Assembly (NCBI GenBank): GCA_011525265.1
Contig: WTHV01000092.1
Location: 1 to 14,681, forward strand
Reading direction: 5' to 3'
Length of the DNA stretch: 14,681 nt
DNA from: Alphaproteobacteria bacterium
GTDB taxonomy: Bacteria; Pseudomonadota; Alphaproteobacteria; Puniceispirillales; Puniceispirillaceae
Positions 7,316 through 14,188 of this stretch are shown piece after piece. How positions within the stretch are numbered: the first letter of the stretch is position 1; every line of letters begins with the position of its first letter. Below the pieces are notes generated by a model. That model searched no databases, was not told the origin of the DNA, and was given only the letters and a program-made list of their open reading frames with translations. Position numbers and translations under genes: made by a program.

Positions 7316-7521
7316 TTTATGCTCCCAAAAAGATGAACAAACCATTTAGGCCTGAACAAATGCGAATCTATACCCGTAATTTTATGCGAAAATGCCTCGA
7401 AATCGCAACATTATTCGCAACACTACGCTTTTTTTGCATAGCGAAAAACTTCCAAATACGGTTTCAATAGCATTTAACGGCCATTCTAGCAAGTATTTCA
7501 TGAGATACTTACCTAAACAGG
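7316..7521 (-). promoter_or_regulatory. 206-base tolB-pal gap with candidate promoter and repeated TGCGAA-like motifs
   Basis: This is the largest gap between genes in the window. On the minus strand TTGCGA (7403-7408) and TAAAAT (7379-7384), 18 bases apart, make a plausible sigma-70 promoter for pal. The -35 overlaps the first of two direct TCGCAACA copies (7403-7410 and 7415-7422, period 12). TGCGAA also occurs at 7361-7366 and 7385-7390, and inverted at 7414-7419. Such clustering around a promoter could be an operator. No known regulator site is recognised. Confidence 0.45.
7491..7510 (-). other. Palindromic stem-loop just past tolB
   Basis: The arms AAGTATTT (7491-7498) and AGATACTT (7503-7510) pair over eight bases with one G-T pair around a CATG loop, starting 12 bases beyond the tolB stop. 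No T-run follows on either strand, so it is a weak terminator candidate at best. It may be a 3'-end stabilising hairpin. Confidence 0.4.
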
Positions 7522-8880
7522 CTAACGCAATAAAGGTGACCATGCCGGGTCACTGGCATCAGCCGGCGTAATAATACGGCTTTCATTAAAACCTGTTATA
7601 TCAACACGATACATAGCCACCTCGCCGCCACTGCCATCTGCTTCGCGCGGCTCTTGCTTGAAATACATCAAAACACGACCATTTGGCGCCCATGTTGGCC
7701 CCTCAACAAGATAGCCTCTGGCAAGCAATCTTTCACCAGACCCATCGACATTCATCACGCCAATGAAAAATTCACCGCGCACAATTTTTGTAAACGCAAT
7801 GATATCACCACGCGGTGACCATACAGGCGTCGCATAACGCCCCTCGCCATAGCTGATACGCTTCACGCCTTTGCCATTGCGATTCATCACGTAAAGTTGC
7901 TGTGCCCCACCCCTGTCTGAGTTAAAGACAAGCTGCGTGCCATCTGGGCTATAAGATGGGGAGGTATCAATAGAGGGTGATCTTGTTAATTGCGATAAGT
8001 CTTGAGTCTTCAGATCAAGCTCATAAATATCAGTTGTGCCATCTTCTGCGAGTGACATGATAAGCGCATCACCATCTGGGCTAAAGCGCGGCGAGAATGT
8101 CATGCCAGGAAAAGAGCCCACTCTTTCTGTACGCCCTGTGGCAACATCCAAAAGATAGACATTTGGCTCATCATTAAAATAATTTACATAAGCAATTTCA
8201 TGCGCTTTTGGTGAAAAACGAGGCGTTAACACAAGGTCATAGCCTGATGTTAAAAAGCGATGATTATGGCCATCTTGATCCATAATAGCGAGGCGTTTAA
8301 TACGCCTATCAGCTGGCCCTGATTCTGAGACATAGACGATTTGCGTATCAAAATAGGCGCTATCGCCTGTGAATTCCTCATACACAAAATCTGCTATCTG
8401 ATGAGATAAGCGACGCATACCATTTTGATCTGTTGACCCCTCACCAGAGGTAATGTCACGCTGGGCAACCACATCCCATAGCACAAATTCAATCTGCAAT
8501 GCCCCGCCATCATCAATATAGGCAGAGCCGATGAGAAGGCCTTGCACGCCAAGCGGAATCCAATCATTGAAATCAGGGCGGATATCTGGGGAATCTGGCG
8601 GTGCAATAAAGGCCGCACCATCCACTGTTTTAAACTGGCCAGAGCTTTCGAGATCATCTGAGATAATCTGGGCAATTTGACGGCCAATATTTGTTGGCAA
8701 GCCATCTGGACCTGTGAAATCAGCAATGGCAATCGGGATAGGCGCCACTTGCCCTGATGTAATATCAAGACGCAAGGTTTGCGCCTGAGCCGACATAGAA
8801 GCAGGCATAAGCGATGAAAATAGCACCACCATCAGGGCGACCAATAGATTTTGATAATATCGCATCATAATTTGTCTCAT
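7522..8880 (-). CDS. tolB: Tol-Pal system protein TolB
   Basis: TolB is the periplasmic beta-propeller that binds Pal and is pulled off it by TolA. Counted from ATG 8878-8880 the protein has 452 residues. A signal peptide of about 33 residues (hydrophobic NLLVALMVVLFSSLM, cleavage near SAQA) precedes the mature N-terminus QTLRLDITSGQVAPIPIAI, typical of the family. The C-terminal half shows six propeller repeats of the form PxxSPdG: TPRFSPK, SPRFSPDG, SPSYSPDG, TPVWSPRG, GPTWAPNG and DPAWSP. The start is uncertain. An in-frame TTG at 8911-8913 would add 11 residues, limited by an upstream in-frame TGA; further ATGs occur at codons 5 and 6. AAAAAGG lies 11 bases before the chosen ATG, a long spacing. 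The stop is TAG. Confidence 0.95.
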   Translation of the reverse strand: MRQIMMRYYQNLLVALMVVLFSSLMPASMSAQAQTLRLDITSGQVAPIPIAIADFTGPDGLPTNIGRQIAQIISDDLESSGQFKTVDGAAFIAPPDSPDIRPDFNDWIPLGVQGLLIGSAYIDDGGALQIEFVLWDVVAQRDITSGEGSTDQNGMRRLSHQIADFVYEEFTGDSAYFDTQIVYVSESGPADRRIKRLAIMDQDGHNHRFLTSGYDLVLTPRFSPKAHEIAYVNYFNDEPNVYLLDVATGRTERVGSFPGMTFSPRFSPDGDALIMSLAEDGTTDIYELDLKTQDLSQLTRSPSIDTSPSYSPDGTQLVFNSDRGGAQQLYVMNRNGKGVKRISYGEGRYATPVWSPRGDIIAFTKIVRGEFFIGVMNVDGSGERLLARGYLVEGPTWAPNGRVLMYFKQEPREADGSGGEVAMYRVDITGFNESRIITPADASDPAWSPLLR

Positions 8881-8950
8881 TACTTGTGCAGCCTTTTTAT
8901 CACGTCTTGCCAACTCATTTCACATCATTTTCGCTTATTATGACCTGTCA

Positions 8951-9970
8951 TCACTGCGAAATAAAGCGCGGATCAAATCCAAAGATAAATTCCCGCCATT
9001 GATCATATTTCTCACGCGGCAATGGCAGAGGTGACGCATCTAGCACTGCGCGCAATGCCGCATTCGCTGCCGCGCGATAAATCCTATCACTATTATAGCG
9101 TTTGACCTCCACAATGCTTGCTTCGGTCACTGACCCATCAGGCTCAAGCCGCACATAAATATCGACCTTTAGCTTATCTGCACCTGCCGCGGCAGGTGGC
9201 GGGTTCCAGCGTTTGGCAATATGGATGCGCACCCTATCAAGCTCAGACAGACCAATTGGCGCAATGCTTGGCTTGGCATCTGTCTTATCTGTTACCTTAG
9301 AGACAACATTAGACAAATTTGTGGCAACATTTTGTTTTGCTTTCTCTTTTTTAATTTTCTGTGCCTGTTTTTCCTCAGCCTCTTTTGTTTTTTGAATGTT
9401 GGCAAGATTCTGCAAAACGCCATTGGCAGCCTCTTCGCGCTTTTTATCCTGCTGTGACTTTTGCGCAAGCTCATTGATCTTGCTCAAGTCAGGCTTTGGT
9501 TTCGGCTTTTCTTTTGGCGCTGGCTTTTTCGGCGGTGCTGGGCGTGGCTTTGGCCGTGCAACTGGCTTTGCCGCAGGTTTTGGCTCAGGTTTTGCCACAG
9601 GCTTCGCAACAGGCTTGGCAACCTCTGGCGTCTTTTTATCTGGCAATATCTCGGCGCTTGCATCAACAGGCTTGGGCGCAGGTTTCGGCTCTGGTTGCGC
9701 CTCTGGCTGTGCTTCTGGTTTTTGTGGCGGCGGCGGCGGAGGCGGCGGAGGCGGCGGTGGTTTTGGGCGTGCCTTTTCCTGATTTTCATCATCTTGCGGC
9801 GCACCTTGTGAGGCAGAGGCGATATTTGTGAGTTCTGCCACATCGACAATATCAATGATCACAAGCTGATCGTCATTCAAATCTGAATTATCAAATGACG
9901 GCCAGCTGATTGTCATAGCTGTGACAACCAGTGCATGAAATCCCACAGATATCAGTGCAAAACGATTCAT
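8951..9970 (-). CDS. tolA: Tol-Pal system protein TolA
   Basis: TolA is the inner-membrane rod that carries force from TolQR across the periplasm to TolB-Pal. The 339-residue product has one N-terminal membrane anchor (about 5-23) and a periplasmic segment with a run of 12 prolines (71-82). A Lys/Pro/Ala-rich repeat region (about 83-160) and a charged helical region rich in Lys, Gln, Glu and Ala (about 161-232) follow. The C-terminal TolA/TonB-like domain (about 240-339) contains LSELDRVRIHIAKRWNPPP, VRLEPDGSV and ALRAV. The extended Pro-rich part replaces much of the long Ala-rich helix of E. coli TolA. The start is ATG 9968-9970, 34 bases after tolR, without a strong ribosome binding site (AAGGTGG is 14 bases away). 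The stop is TGA. Confidence 0.93.
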   Translation of the reverse strand: MNRFALISVGFHALVVTAMTISWPSFDNSDLNDDQLVIIDIVDVAELTNIASASQGAPQDDENQEKARPKPPPPPPPPPPPPQKPEAQPEAQPEPKPAPKPVDASAEILPDKKTPEVAKPVAKPVAKPEPKPAAKPVARPKPRPAPPKKPAPKEKPKPKPDLSKINELAQKSQQDKKREEAANGVLQNLANIQKTKEAEEKQAQKIKKEKAKQNVATNLSNVVSKVTDKTDAKPSIAPIGLSELDRVRIHIAKRWNPPPAAAGADKLKVDIYVRLEPDGSVTEASIVEVKRYNSDRIYRAAANAALRAVLDASPLPLPREKYDQWREFIFGFDPRFISQ

Positions 9971-10004
9971 AAGAGTACTTTATCCACCTTTGTGCGCGTG
10001 ACGC

Positions 10005-10442
10005 TTACCCATCATCTGGTAATTGCGCGACCAAGGCGACACGCTCAAAGCCAGCTGTTTGAATACGACCCATCAATTCAACAACTTCGCCATAAGAGAC
10101 AGCCCTGTCACCACGCACAAAAATACGTACATCAGGGTTTGCTTCAGAGACAGCTGTAAGGCGCGGGATTAATTGCTCTTCTGCAATCGCATTATCTTGC
10201 AGATAAATCTCACCACCTTCTTGGATAGAGACCACCAAAGGCGCGGCATTGGCTGAAATTTGCCCCGCACGTGTCTTTGGCAAATCCACAGGAATGCCAA
10301 CCGTCAAAAGGGGCGCTGTCACCATAAAGACAATCAACAAAACAAGCATGACATCCACAAAGGGTGTCACATTAATCTCACCCATAGGTCTATGGCGTGA
10401 ACGCCCTGCGCGCCCATCTGGCTTATTCAACGAGGCCCCCAT
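10005..10442 (-). CDS. tolR: Tol-Pal system protein TolR
   Basis: TolR is the ExbD-family partner of TolQ in the proton-motive-force-driven motor. With ATG 10440-10442 the protein has 145 residues, normal for TolR. A basic cytoplasmic N-terminus precedes GEINVTPFVDVMLVLLIVFM, whose Asp30 matches the conserved proton-path aspartate in the single membrane helix. The periplasmic domain ends VRGDRAVSYGEVVELMGRIQTAGFERVALV, typical of the family. The frame stays open further upstream into tolQ (first Met at 10673), but that extension is not TolR-like. The chosen ATG has GGGAG 9 bases before it and lies one base after the tolQ stop (TAA T ATG), which indicates coupled translation. The stop is TAA. 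Confidence 0.95.
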   Translation of the reverse strand: MGASLNKPDGRAGRSRHRPMGEINVTPFVDVMLVLLIVFMVTAPLLTVGIPVDLPKTRAGQISANAAPLVVSIQEGGEIYLQDNAIAEEQLIPRLTAVSEANPDVRIFVRGDRAVSYGEVVELMGRIQTAGFERVALVAQLPDDG

Positions 10443-10443
10443 A

Positions 10444-11169
10444 TTAGCGGTCTCCCTCATCAAGTTGGCGTGCCAATAATGTTGAAAATTCTGAGGCAAA
10501 TGTATCAAGCTGTGCGCCGCGTCTTTGCAAATCGCCTGAGAATTTATTATAAGCGGCAACCGCTGGAATGGCCGCGGCAAGACCAAGAGCGGTCGCAAAA
10601 AGCGCTTCGGCAATACCAGGGGCAACAACAGCAAGAGACGTGTTCTTTGATTCAGCGATAGATTGGAAGGCATTCATAATGCCCCAGACAGTCCCGAACA
10701 AACCTACAAAAGGAGATACAGAGCCTATAGAGGCAAGGAAATTCATCCCCTTTTCCATCTTGTCCATCTCTCTTGTGATCGTGAAATTCATGGAGCGGTC
10801 AATACGGTCAACAAGAGAGGCTTTGAGGTCAGCACGTCCAGAAGATGTTAGACCCTTTGCAGAGGCTCTGCGCCATTCACGCATTGCAGCGACAAACACA
10901 CGTGCTTGTGCATTATTGGGATTTGCCCCTGTTGTATCATAGAGATTATCCAGCGATCCGCCTGACCAAAAATCAGCTTCAAAGGCTCTTGTGCGTGCGC
11001 TTTCGCGGCGCAAGCCAACGACTTTTTCAAAGATAATGGCCCAACACCAAATGGAAGCCCCTACCAATAATAGCATCACAAATTTCACAAGTGGGTCTGC
11101 TGCCCAGAACAGACCCATAATTGTCAAATCATGTGCTGTTTGGCTCACCGTCAAATCAATTTCAGCCAT
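10444..11169 (-). CDS. tolQ: Tol-Pal system protein TolQ
   Basis: TolQ (MotA/TolQ/ExbB family) forms the inner-membrane stator that, with TolR, turns proton flow into force on TolA. The 241-residue product shows three membrane helices: about 26-50 (VKFVMLLLVGASIWCWAIIF), 143-168 and 180-207. The family signature GSVSPFVGLFGTVWGIMNAF lies at 149-168 and GIAEALFATALGLAAAIPAV at 185-204. The start ATG 11167-11169 has AGGGG 7 bases upstream. A 124-base AT-rich gap separates it from ybgC. I found no clear terminator or promoter there, so whether tolQ has its own promoter is open. The stop is TAA, one base before tolR. Confidence 0.96.
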   Translation of the reverse strand: MAEIDLTVSQTAHDLTIMGLFWAADPLVKFVMLLLVGASIWCWAIIFEKVVGLRRESARTRAFEADFWSGGSLDNLYDTTGANPNNAQARVFVAAMREWRRASAKGLTSSGRADLKASLVDRIDRSMNFTITREMDKMEKGMNFLASIGSVSPFVGLFGTVWGIMNAFQSIAESKNTSLAVVAPGIAEALFATALGLAAAIPAVAAYNKFSGDLQRRGAQLDTFASEFSTLLARQLDEGDR

Positions 11170-11293
11170 CTTATATCCCCTATTTCAACCGTCACATTTG
11201 CCCACTCTAGCTTTTGAGCAAATCACATATGTTCAATAATTCTTTTTTAGTTAGCACCCTGCCGACATTATTATTCATCGCATCATTTATTTA

Positions 11294-11800
11294 TCACATC
11301 GTCATTTTGGCAATCAAATCTGAATCAAACCGCACAGGACGCCCTGCTTCATTGACCATGACAATTTCCACCTCAACATTGGCAAAAATATGTCCAAATG
11401 TGCTTTTTTCACCTGTCGTCTCATTGTCCGGTGCTGATGTGATGATTTGTGATGCCACAAGACGCGCTTTGCCAAGCTCTTTAAGGCGTGTCTGAACAAC
11501 AACTTCATCGCCAAGCTTTGCTGGCCGCAGATACTCTAATGAGGCACGGCGAACAACAAATCCTGTTTTCTTCTCATAAAGATTATCACCCTGAGAGACC
11601 CCAATGACCCGCAACCAGCCAGACCTGCCACGTTCGGCAAAACTGAGATAATTCGCATGATAGACAATGCCGCCCGCATCCGTATCTTCGAACTGCACCA
11701 ATAAAGGGTAATAATGAGCATCGCCATCAACCCACCCATCAAGCACAGCACGCGCATTATCAGGGATAATACCCCCAAAAGGGTGTTTTTCAGATGACAT
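11294..11800 (-). CDS. ybgC: Tol-Pal-associated acyl-CoA thioesterase YbgC
   Basis: YbgC is a hotdog-fold acyl-CoA thioesterase regularly encoded next to tolQ; a role in phospholipid metabolism near the Tol complex has been proposed. The 168-residue product carries the family motif FEDTDAGGIVYHANYLSFAERGR (37-59), with the likely catalytic Asp at residue 41. VVRRASLEYLRPAKLGDEV (82-100) is the usual second conserved strand region. The N-terminus is about 30 residues longer than the minimal E. coli form. ATG 11798-11800 overlaps the ruvB stop by one base (TAATG), so translation is probably coupled to ruvB. The stop is TGA. It thus bridges the ruv and tol groups in the same orientation. Confidence 0.92.
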   Translation of the reverse strand: MSSEKHPFGGIIPDNARAVLDGWVDGDAHYYPLLVQFEDTDAGGIVYHANYLSFAERGRSGWLRVIGVSQGDNLYEKKTGFVVRRASLEYLRPAKLGDEVVVQTRLKELGKARLVASQIITSAPDNETTGEKSTFGHIFANVEVEIVMVNEAGRPVRFDSDLIAKMTM

Positions 11801-12855
11801 TATACCGTGTCCTCATCCTGATGAGATAACAGATCAAGTTGCACTGAGGCGGTTGGTGGCGGCGTGAGCCCTAGATAATCCCAACCAGTGCGCGACAAGC
11901 ACCGCCCGCGCGGTGTCCGCATTAATAAGCCTGTCTGCATTAAATACGGCTCAATAACCTCTTCAAGCATATCGCGTTGCTCTGCCAATACAGCTGCCAG
12001 CGTCTCAACACCCACAGGCCCACCGCCATAATTATCAGCAAGTGCTGAGAGGTAGCGCCTATCCATCTGATCAAGACCCGTTGCATCAACATCCAACCGC
12101 AATAAGGCTTTATCCGCGACCTCTGCTGTAATAACAGCCGCCCCTTCAACAGAGGCGATATCACGCACGCGCCGCAACAAACGCCCTGCAATACGCGGTG
12201 TGCCCCTTGCGCGTCTGGCAATTTCAAGCGCGCCATCTTCGGCCATCACTAAATTAAGCTTCACAGCTTGTGCCTGCAAAATCACAGATAATTCTTCTGC
12301 TGTGTAGAATTGCATCCGCATTTGAATGCCAAAACGATCACGCAAAGGCGTTGTCAAAAGGCCTGCTCTTGTTGTGGCACCAACAAGGGTAAAGGGCGGC
12401 AAATCAATGCGTACAGAACGCGCAGATGGCCCCTCGCCTATCATCAAATCAAGCTGGAAATCTTCCATCGCAGGATAAAGCACTTCTTCAACCGCTGGGT
12501 TGAGCCTGTGAATCTCATCAATAAATAGCACATCATTTGGTGCCAAATTCGTGAGCAATGAGGCAAGGTCACCTGCCCGTGCGATGACAGGGCCAGAGGT
12601 CGCACGAAAGCCAACCCCCAATTCGCCAGAGATAATTTGTGCCATGGTTGTTTTACCAAGACCTGGCGGGCCATGAAGCAAGATATGATCCATAGCCTCT
12701 GTGCGCCCACGCGCAGCTGCGATGAACATCTCCAAATTTTGCCTGCCAACACCTTGGCCGATGAAATCATCAAGGCGCTTTGGTCGCAGCGCATGGTCAT
12801 GTGCTTCATGCTCTTCGATTTGATGGCCTGAAGATAGGCGGTGATCATCACTCAT
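11800..12855 (-). CDS. ruvB: Holliday junction branch migration helicase RuvB
   Basis: RuvB is the AAA+ hexameric motor that, guided by RuvA, drives branch migration at Holliday junctions. The 351-residue length is normal. It begins the AAA domain with LRPKRLDDFIGQ (23-34). Walker A GPPGLGKT is at 62-69, Walker B VLFIDEIH at 109-116, sensor GATTRAG at 159-165, and GTPRIAGRLLRRVRD at 218-232 corresponds to sensor 2. The C-terminal winged-helix domain (about 265-332) includes the DNA-contacting TPRGR (314-318). The ATG at 12853-12855 immediately follows the ruvA TAG. AAGGAG lies 9 bases upstream, inside the end of ruvA. The stop is TAA, overlapping the ybgC start. Confidence 0.98.
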   Translation of the reverse strand: MSDDHRLSSGHQIEEHEAHDHALRPKRLDDFIGQGVGRQNLEMFIAAARGRTEAMDHILLHGPPGLGKTTMAQIISGELGVGFRATSGPVIARAGDLASLLTNLAPNDVLFIDEIHRLNPAVEEVLYPAMEDFQLDLMIGEGPSARSVRIDLPPFTLVGATTRAGLLTTPLRDRFGIQMRMQFYTAEELSVILQAQAVKLNLVMAEDGALEIARRARGTPRIAGRLLRRVRDIASVEGAAVITAEVADKALLRLDVDATGLDQMDRRYLSALADNYGGGPVGVETLAAVLAEQRDMLEEVIEPYLMQTGLLMRTPRGRCLSRTGWDYLGLTPPPTASVQLDLLSHQDEDTV

Positions 12856-13509
12856 CTAGCGACGCTCCTTCTTGCCAAGCTCTTTGAGAGCCGCGCCAAT
12901 TAATGCCGCACTATCCCTATCAGCATCACCTGCAATCATATCACGTAACACAGCCCATGCTTCCGCCCGCGCATAGCCCAAATTCACAAGGGCAGACAGC
13001 GCATCATTCATAGCAAGCTGTGATTGTCCCTCATCAGCATTTGTGGCACCTGCGGCGGGTGATCCAGCCATCGTACCAGCGGCAGGTGCAATCGCAAGCG
13101 CCTTTAATTTGCCTAGCTTTTCAGCCAATTCATTCACAATACGTGTGGCAATCTTAGGCCCAATACCATCAGCTCTTGTAATCATAGCTTTATCACCTGC
13201 CATAATCGCCTCTTCGACCTCTGACGGGGCAAGTGTTGATAAGATAGCAATCGCTGCTTTTGCGCCAACACCTTGGACGGTTTGCAATAATAAGAAGGTC
13301 TCTTTTTCATGGGCAGAACTAAAGCCGAATAAGGTCATTGAATCTTCTCTGACAATCATTTCGGTCAGTAATTTGACGGTACCGCCAACATCGCCAATTG
13401 CCGCTAATGTGCGTGCGGTTGCGGTGACCAAATAGCCAACACCCCCGACATCTATGACAGCGTGGGTGAGTGTTTTTTGTGCTAATGTTCCAGAAAGATG
13501 GGCAATCAT
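12856..13509 (-). CDS. ruvA: Holliday junction DNA helicase subunit RuvA
   Basis: RuvA binds the four-way junction and loads RuvB. The 217-residue product starts MIAHLSGTLA, as expected for domain I. REDSMTLFGF (54-63) includes the acidic-pin residues E55 and D56. Two helix-hairpin-helix motifs follow: LLQTVQGVGAKAAIAIL (74-90) and ITRADGIGPKIATRIVNEL (110-128). An Ala/Gly-rich flexible linker (about 139-165) leads to domain III (about 166-215, LSALVNLGYARAEAWAVL), which contacts RuvB. The start ATG 13507-13509 is three bases beyond the ruvC stop. The stop (TAG) abuts the ruvB ATG. The arrangement indicates a ruvC-ruvA-ruvB operon. Confidence 0.97.
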   Translation of the reverse strand: MIAHLSGTLAQKTLTHAVIDVGGVGYLVTATARTLAAIGDVGGTVKLLTEMIVREDSMTLFGFSSAHEKETFLLLQTVQGVGAKAAIAILSTLAPSEVEEAIMAGDKAMITRADGIGPKIATRIVNELAEKLGKLKALAIAPAAGTMAGSPAAGATNADEGQSQLAMNDALSALVNLGYARAEAWAVLRDMIAGDADRDSAALIGAALKELGKKERR

Positions 13510-13512
13510 GAT

Positions 13513-14130
13513 CTATCGAGCCTTGTTCTTTTGTTCTTTGGCAAGTGCTGCGGCAATCGCTGCTGACAGCCCCTTACCCCCAACAGATTTACCGCCTATC
13601 ACCTTATCAGAATAGGTTTTTGCTGATTGTGCCGCTATCCGTCCTGCTTGTCCAAGCAAAACCCCATTTGCCGCCTCATGGATGCCGGCAATAGCCAAAC
13701 CAAGCGCATCAGCGGCATCAGCACCCTTTGGCACAATACCAAGCAAATGCGAGACCATCGCTTGCATTTGCTTTTTATCTGCCGTCCCAGTTCCTGTGAC
13801 TGCTTTTTTTGCCAGACGCGGGGCAATTTCTTGCAAAGGCAGGCCATGTGATGAACAAGCTGCCATAGCCACACCACGTGCCATACCGAGCTTCAAGGCA
13901 GATTTCGCGTTTTTCGCAACAAACACTGATTCAATAGACGCTGCCATCGGCCCATAATCTTGGCAGACAGCCACAATCCCATCAAATATGATTTGCAGTC
14001 GGTGATGGTCATCCTGATCAGGGCTTGTTCTGATTTGACCATGACCAAGGTGAAGAAGGGCATTGCCATGCTTTTCAATAATACCCCAGCCTGTACAAGT
14101 CAGACCGGGGTCAATGCCAAGCATTCGCAT
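13513..14130 (-). CDS. ruvC: Crossover junction endodeoxyribonuclease RuvC
   Basis: RuvC is the dimeric nuclease that resolves Holliday junctions by paired nicks. The catalytic acidic residues are all visible: D7 in MRMLGIDPG, E67 in SIESVF, and D138 and D141 in GADAADALGLAI, at nearly the same spacing as in E. coli RuvC. ALKLGMARGVA (78-88) and the KKAVTGTGTADKKQM segment (108-122) are also typical. The length is 205 residues, with a C-terminal tail about 30 residues longer than the minimal enzyme. The start ATG 14128-14130 has AGAGGGGG about 5 bases upstream; Met3 is a possible alternative start. It lies 35 bases after yebC. The stop is TAG. Confidence 0.97.
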   Translation of the reverse strand: MRMLGIDPGLTCTGWGIIEKHGNALLHLGHGQIRTSPDQDDHHRLQIIFDGIVAVCQDYGPMAASIESVFVAKNAKSALKLGMARGVAMAACSSHGLPLQEIAPRLAKKAVTGTGTADKKQMQAMVSHLLGIVPKGADAADALGLAIAGIHEAANGVLLGQAGRIAAQSAKTYSDKVIGGKSVGGKGLSAAIAAALAKEQKNKAR

Positions 14131-14163
14131 GCGTGCCCCCTCTTCCTAGATTTTTGCGATAGA

Positions 14164-14188
14164 TGCTAGCTTTCAATCGCTGCTAGCA
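14164..14188 (-). other. Inverted repeat across the yebC stop codon
   Basis: TGCTAGC (14164-14170) and GCTAGCA (14182-14188) are exact 7-base inverted copies around an 11-base loop. They include the TAG stop of yebC. No T-run follows on the transcribed strand, so this is not a standard terminator. A modest RNA hairpin is possible. Confidence 0.3.

Noticed and set aside
7316..7345. Pal start ten codons upstream
   Set aside because: It would put extra polar residues before the lipoprotein signal; the downstream ATG has GGGAG at good spacing.
9396..9855. Gly-rich and Arg-rich frames overlapping tolA on both strands
   Set aside because: They are shadows of the Pro/Lys/Ala repeat codons of TolA, with no independent start signals.
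10443..10673. Upstream 77-codon extension of the tolR frame
   Set aside because: It lies wholly within tolQ in another frame, has no TolR similarity, and a good ribosome binding site marks the ATG at 10440-10442.
11170..11293. Possible tolQ promoter in the ybgC-tolQ gap
   Set aside because: The gap is AT-rich, and TTGAAC with downstream AT stretches was considered, but no -35/-10 pair with correct spacing was convincing.
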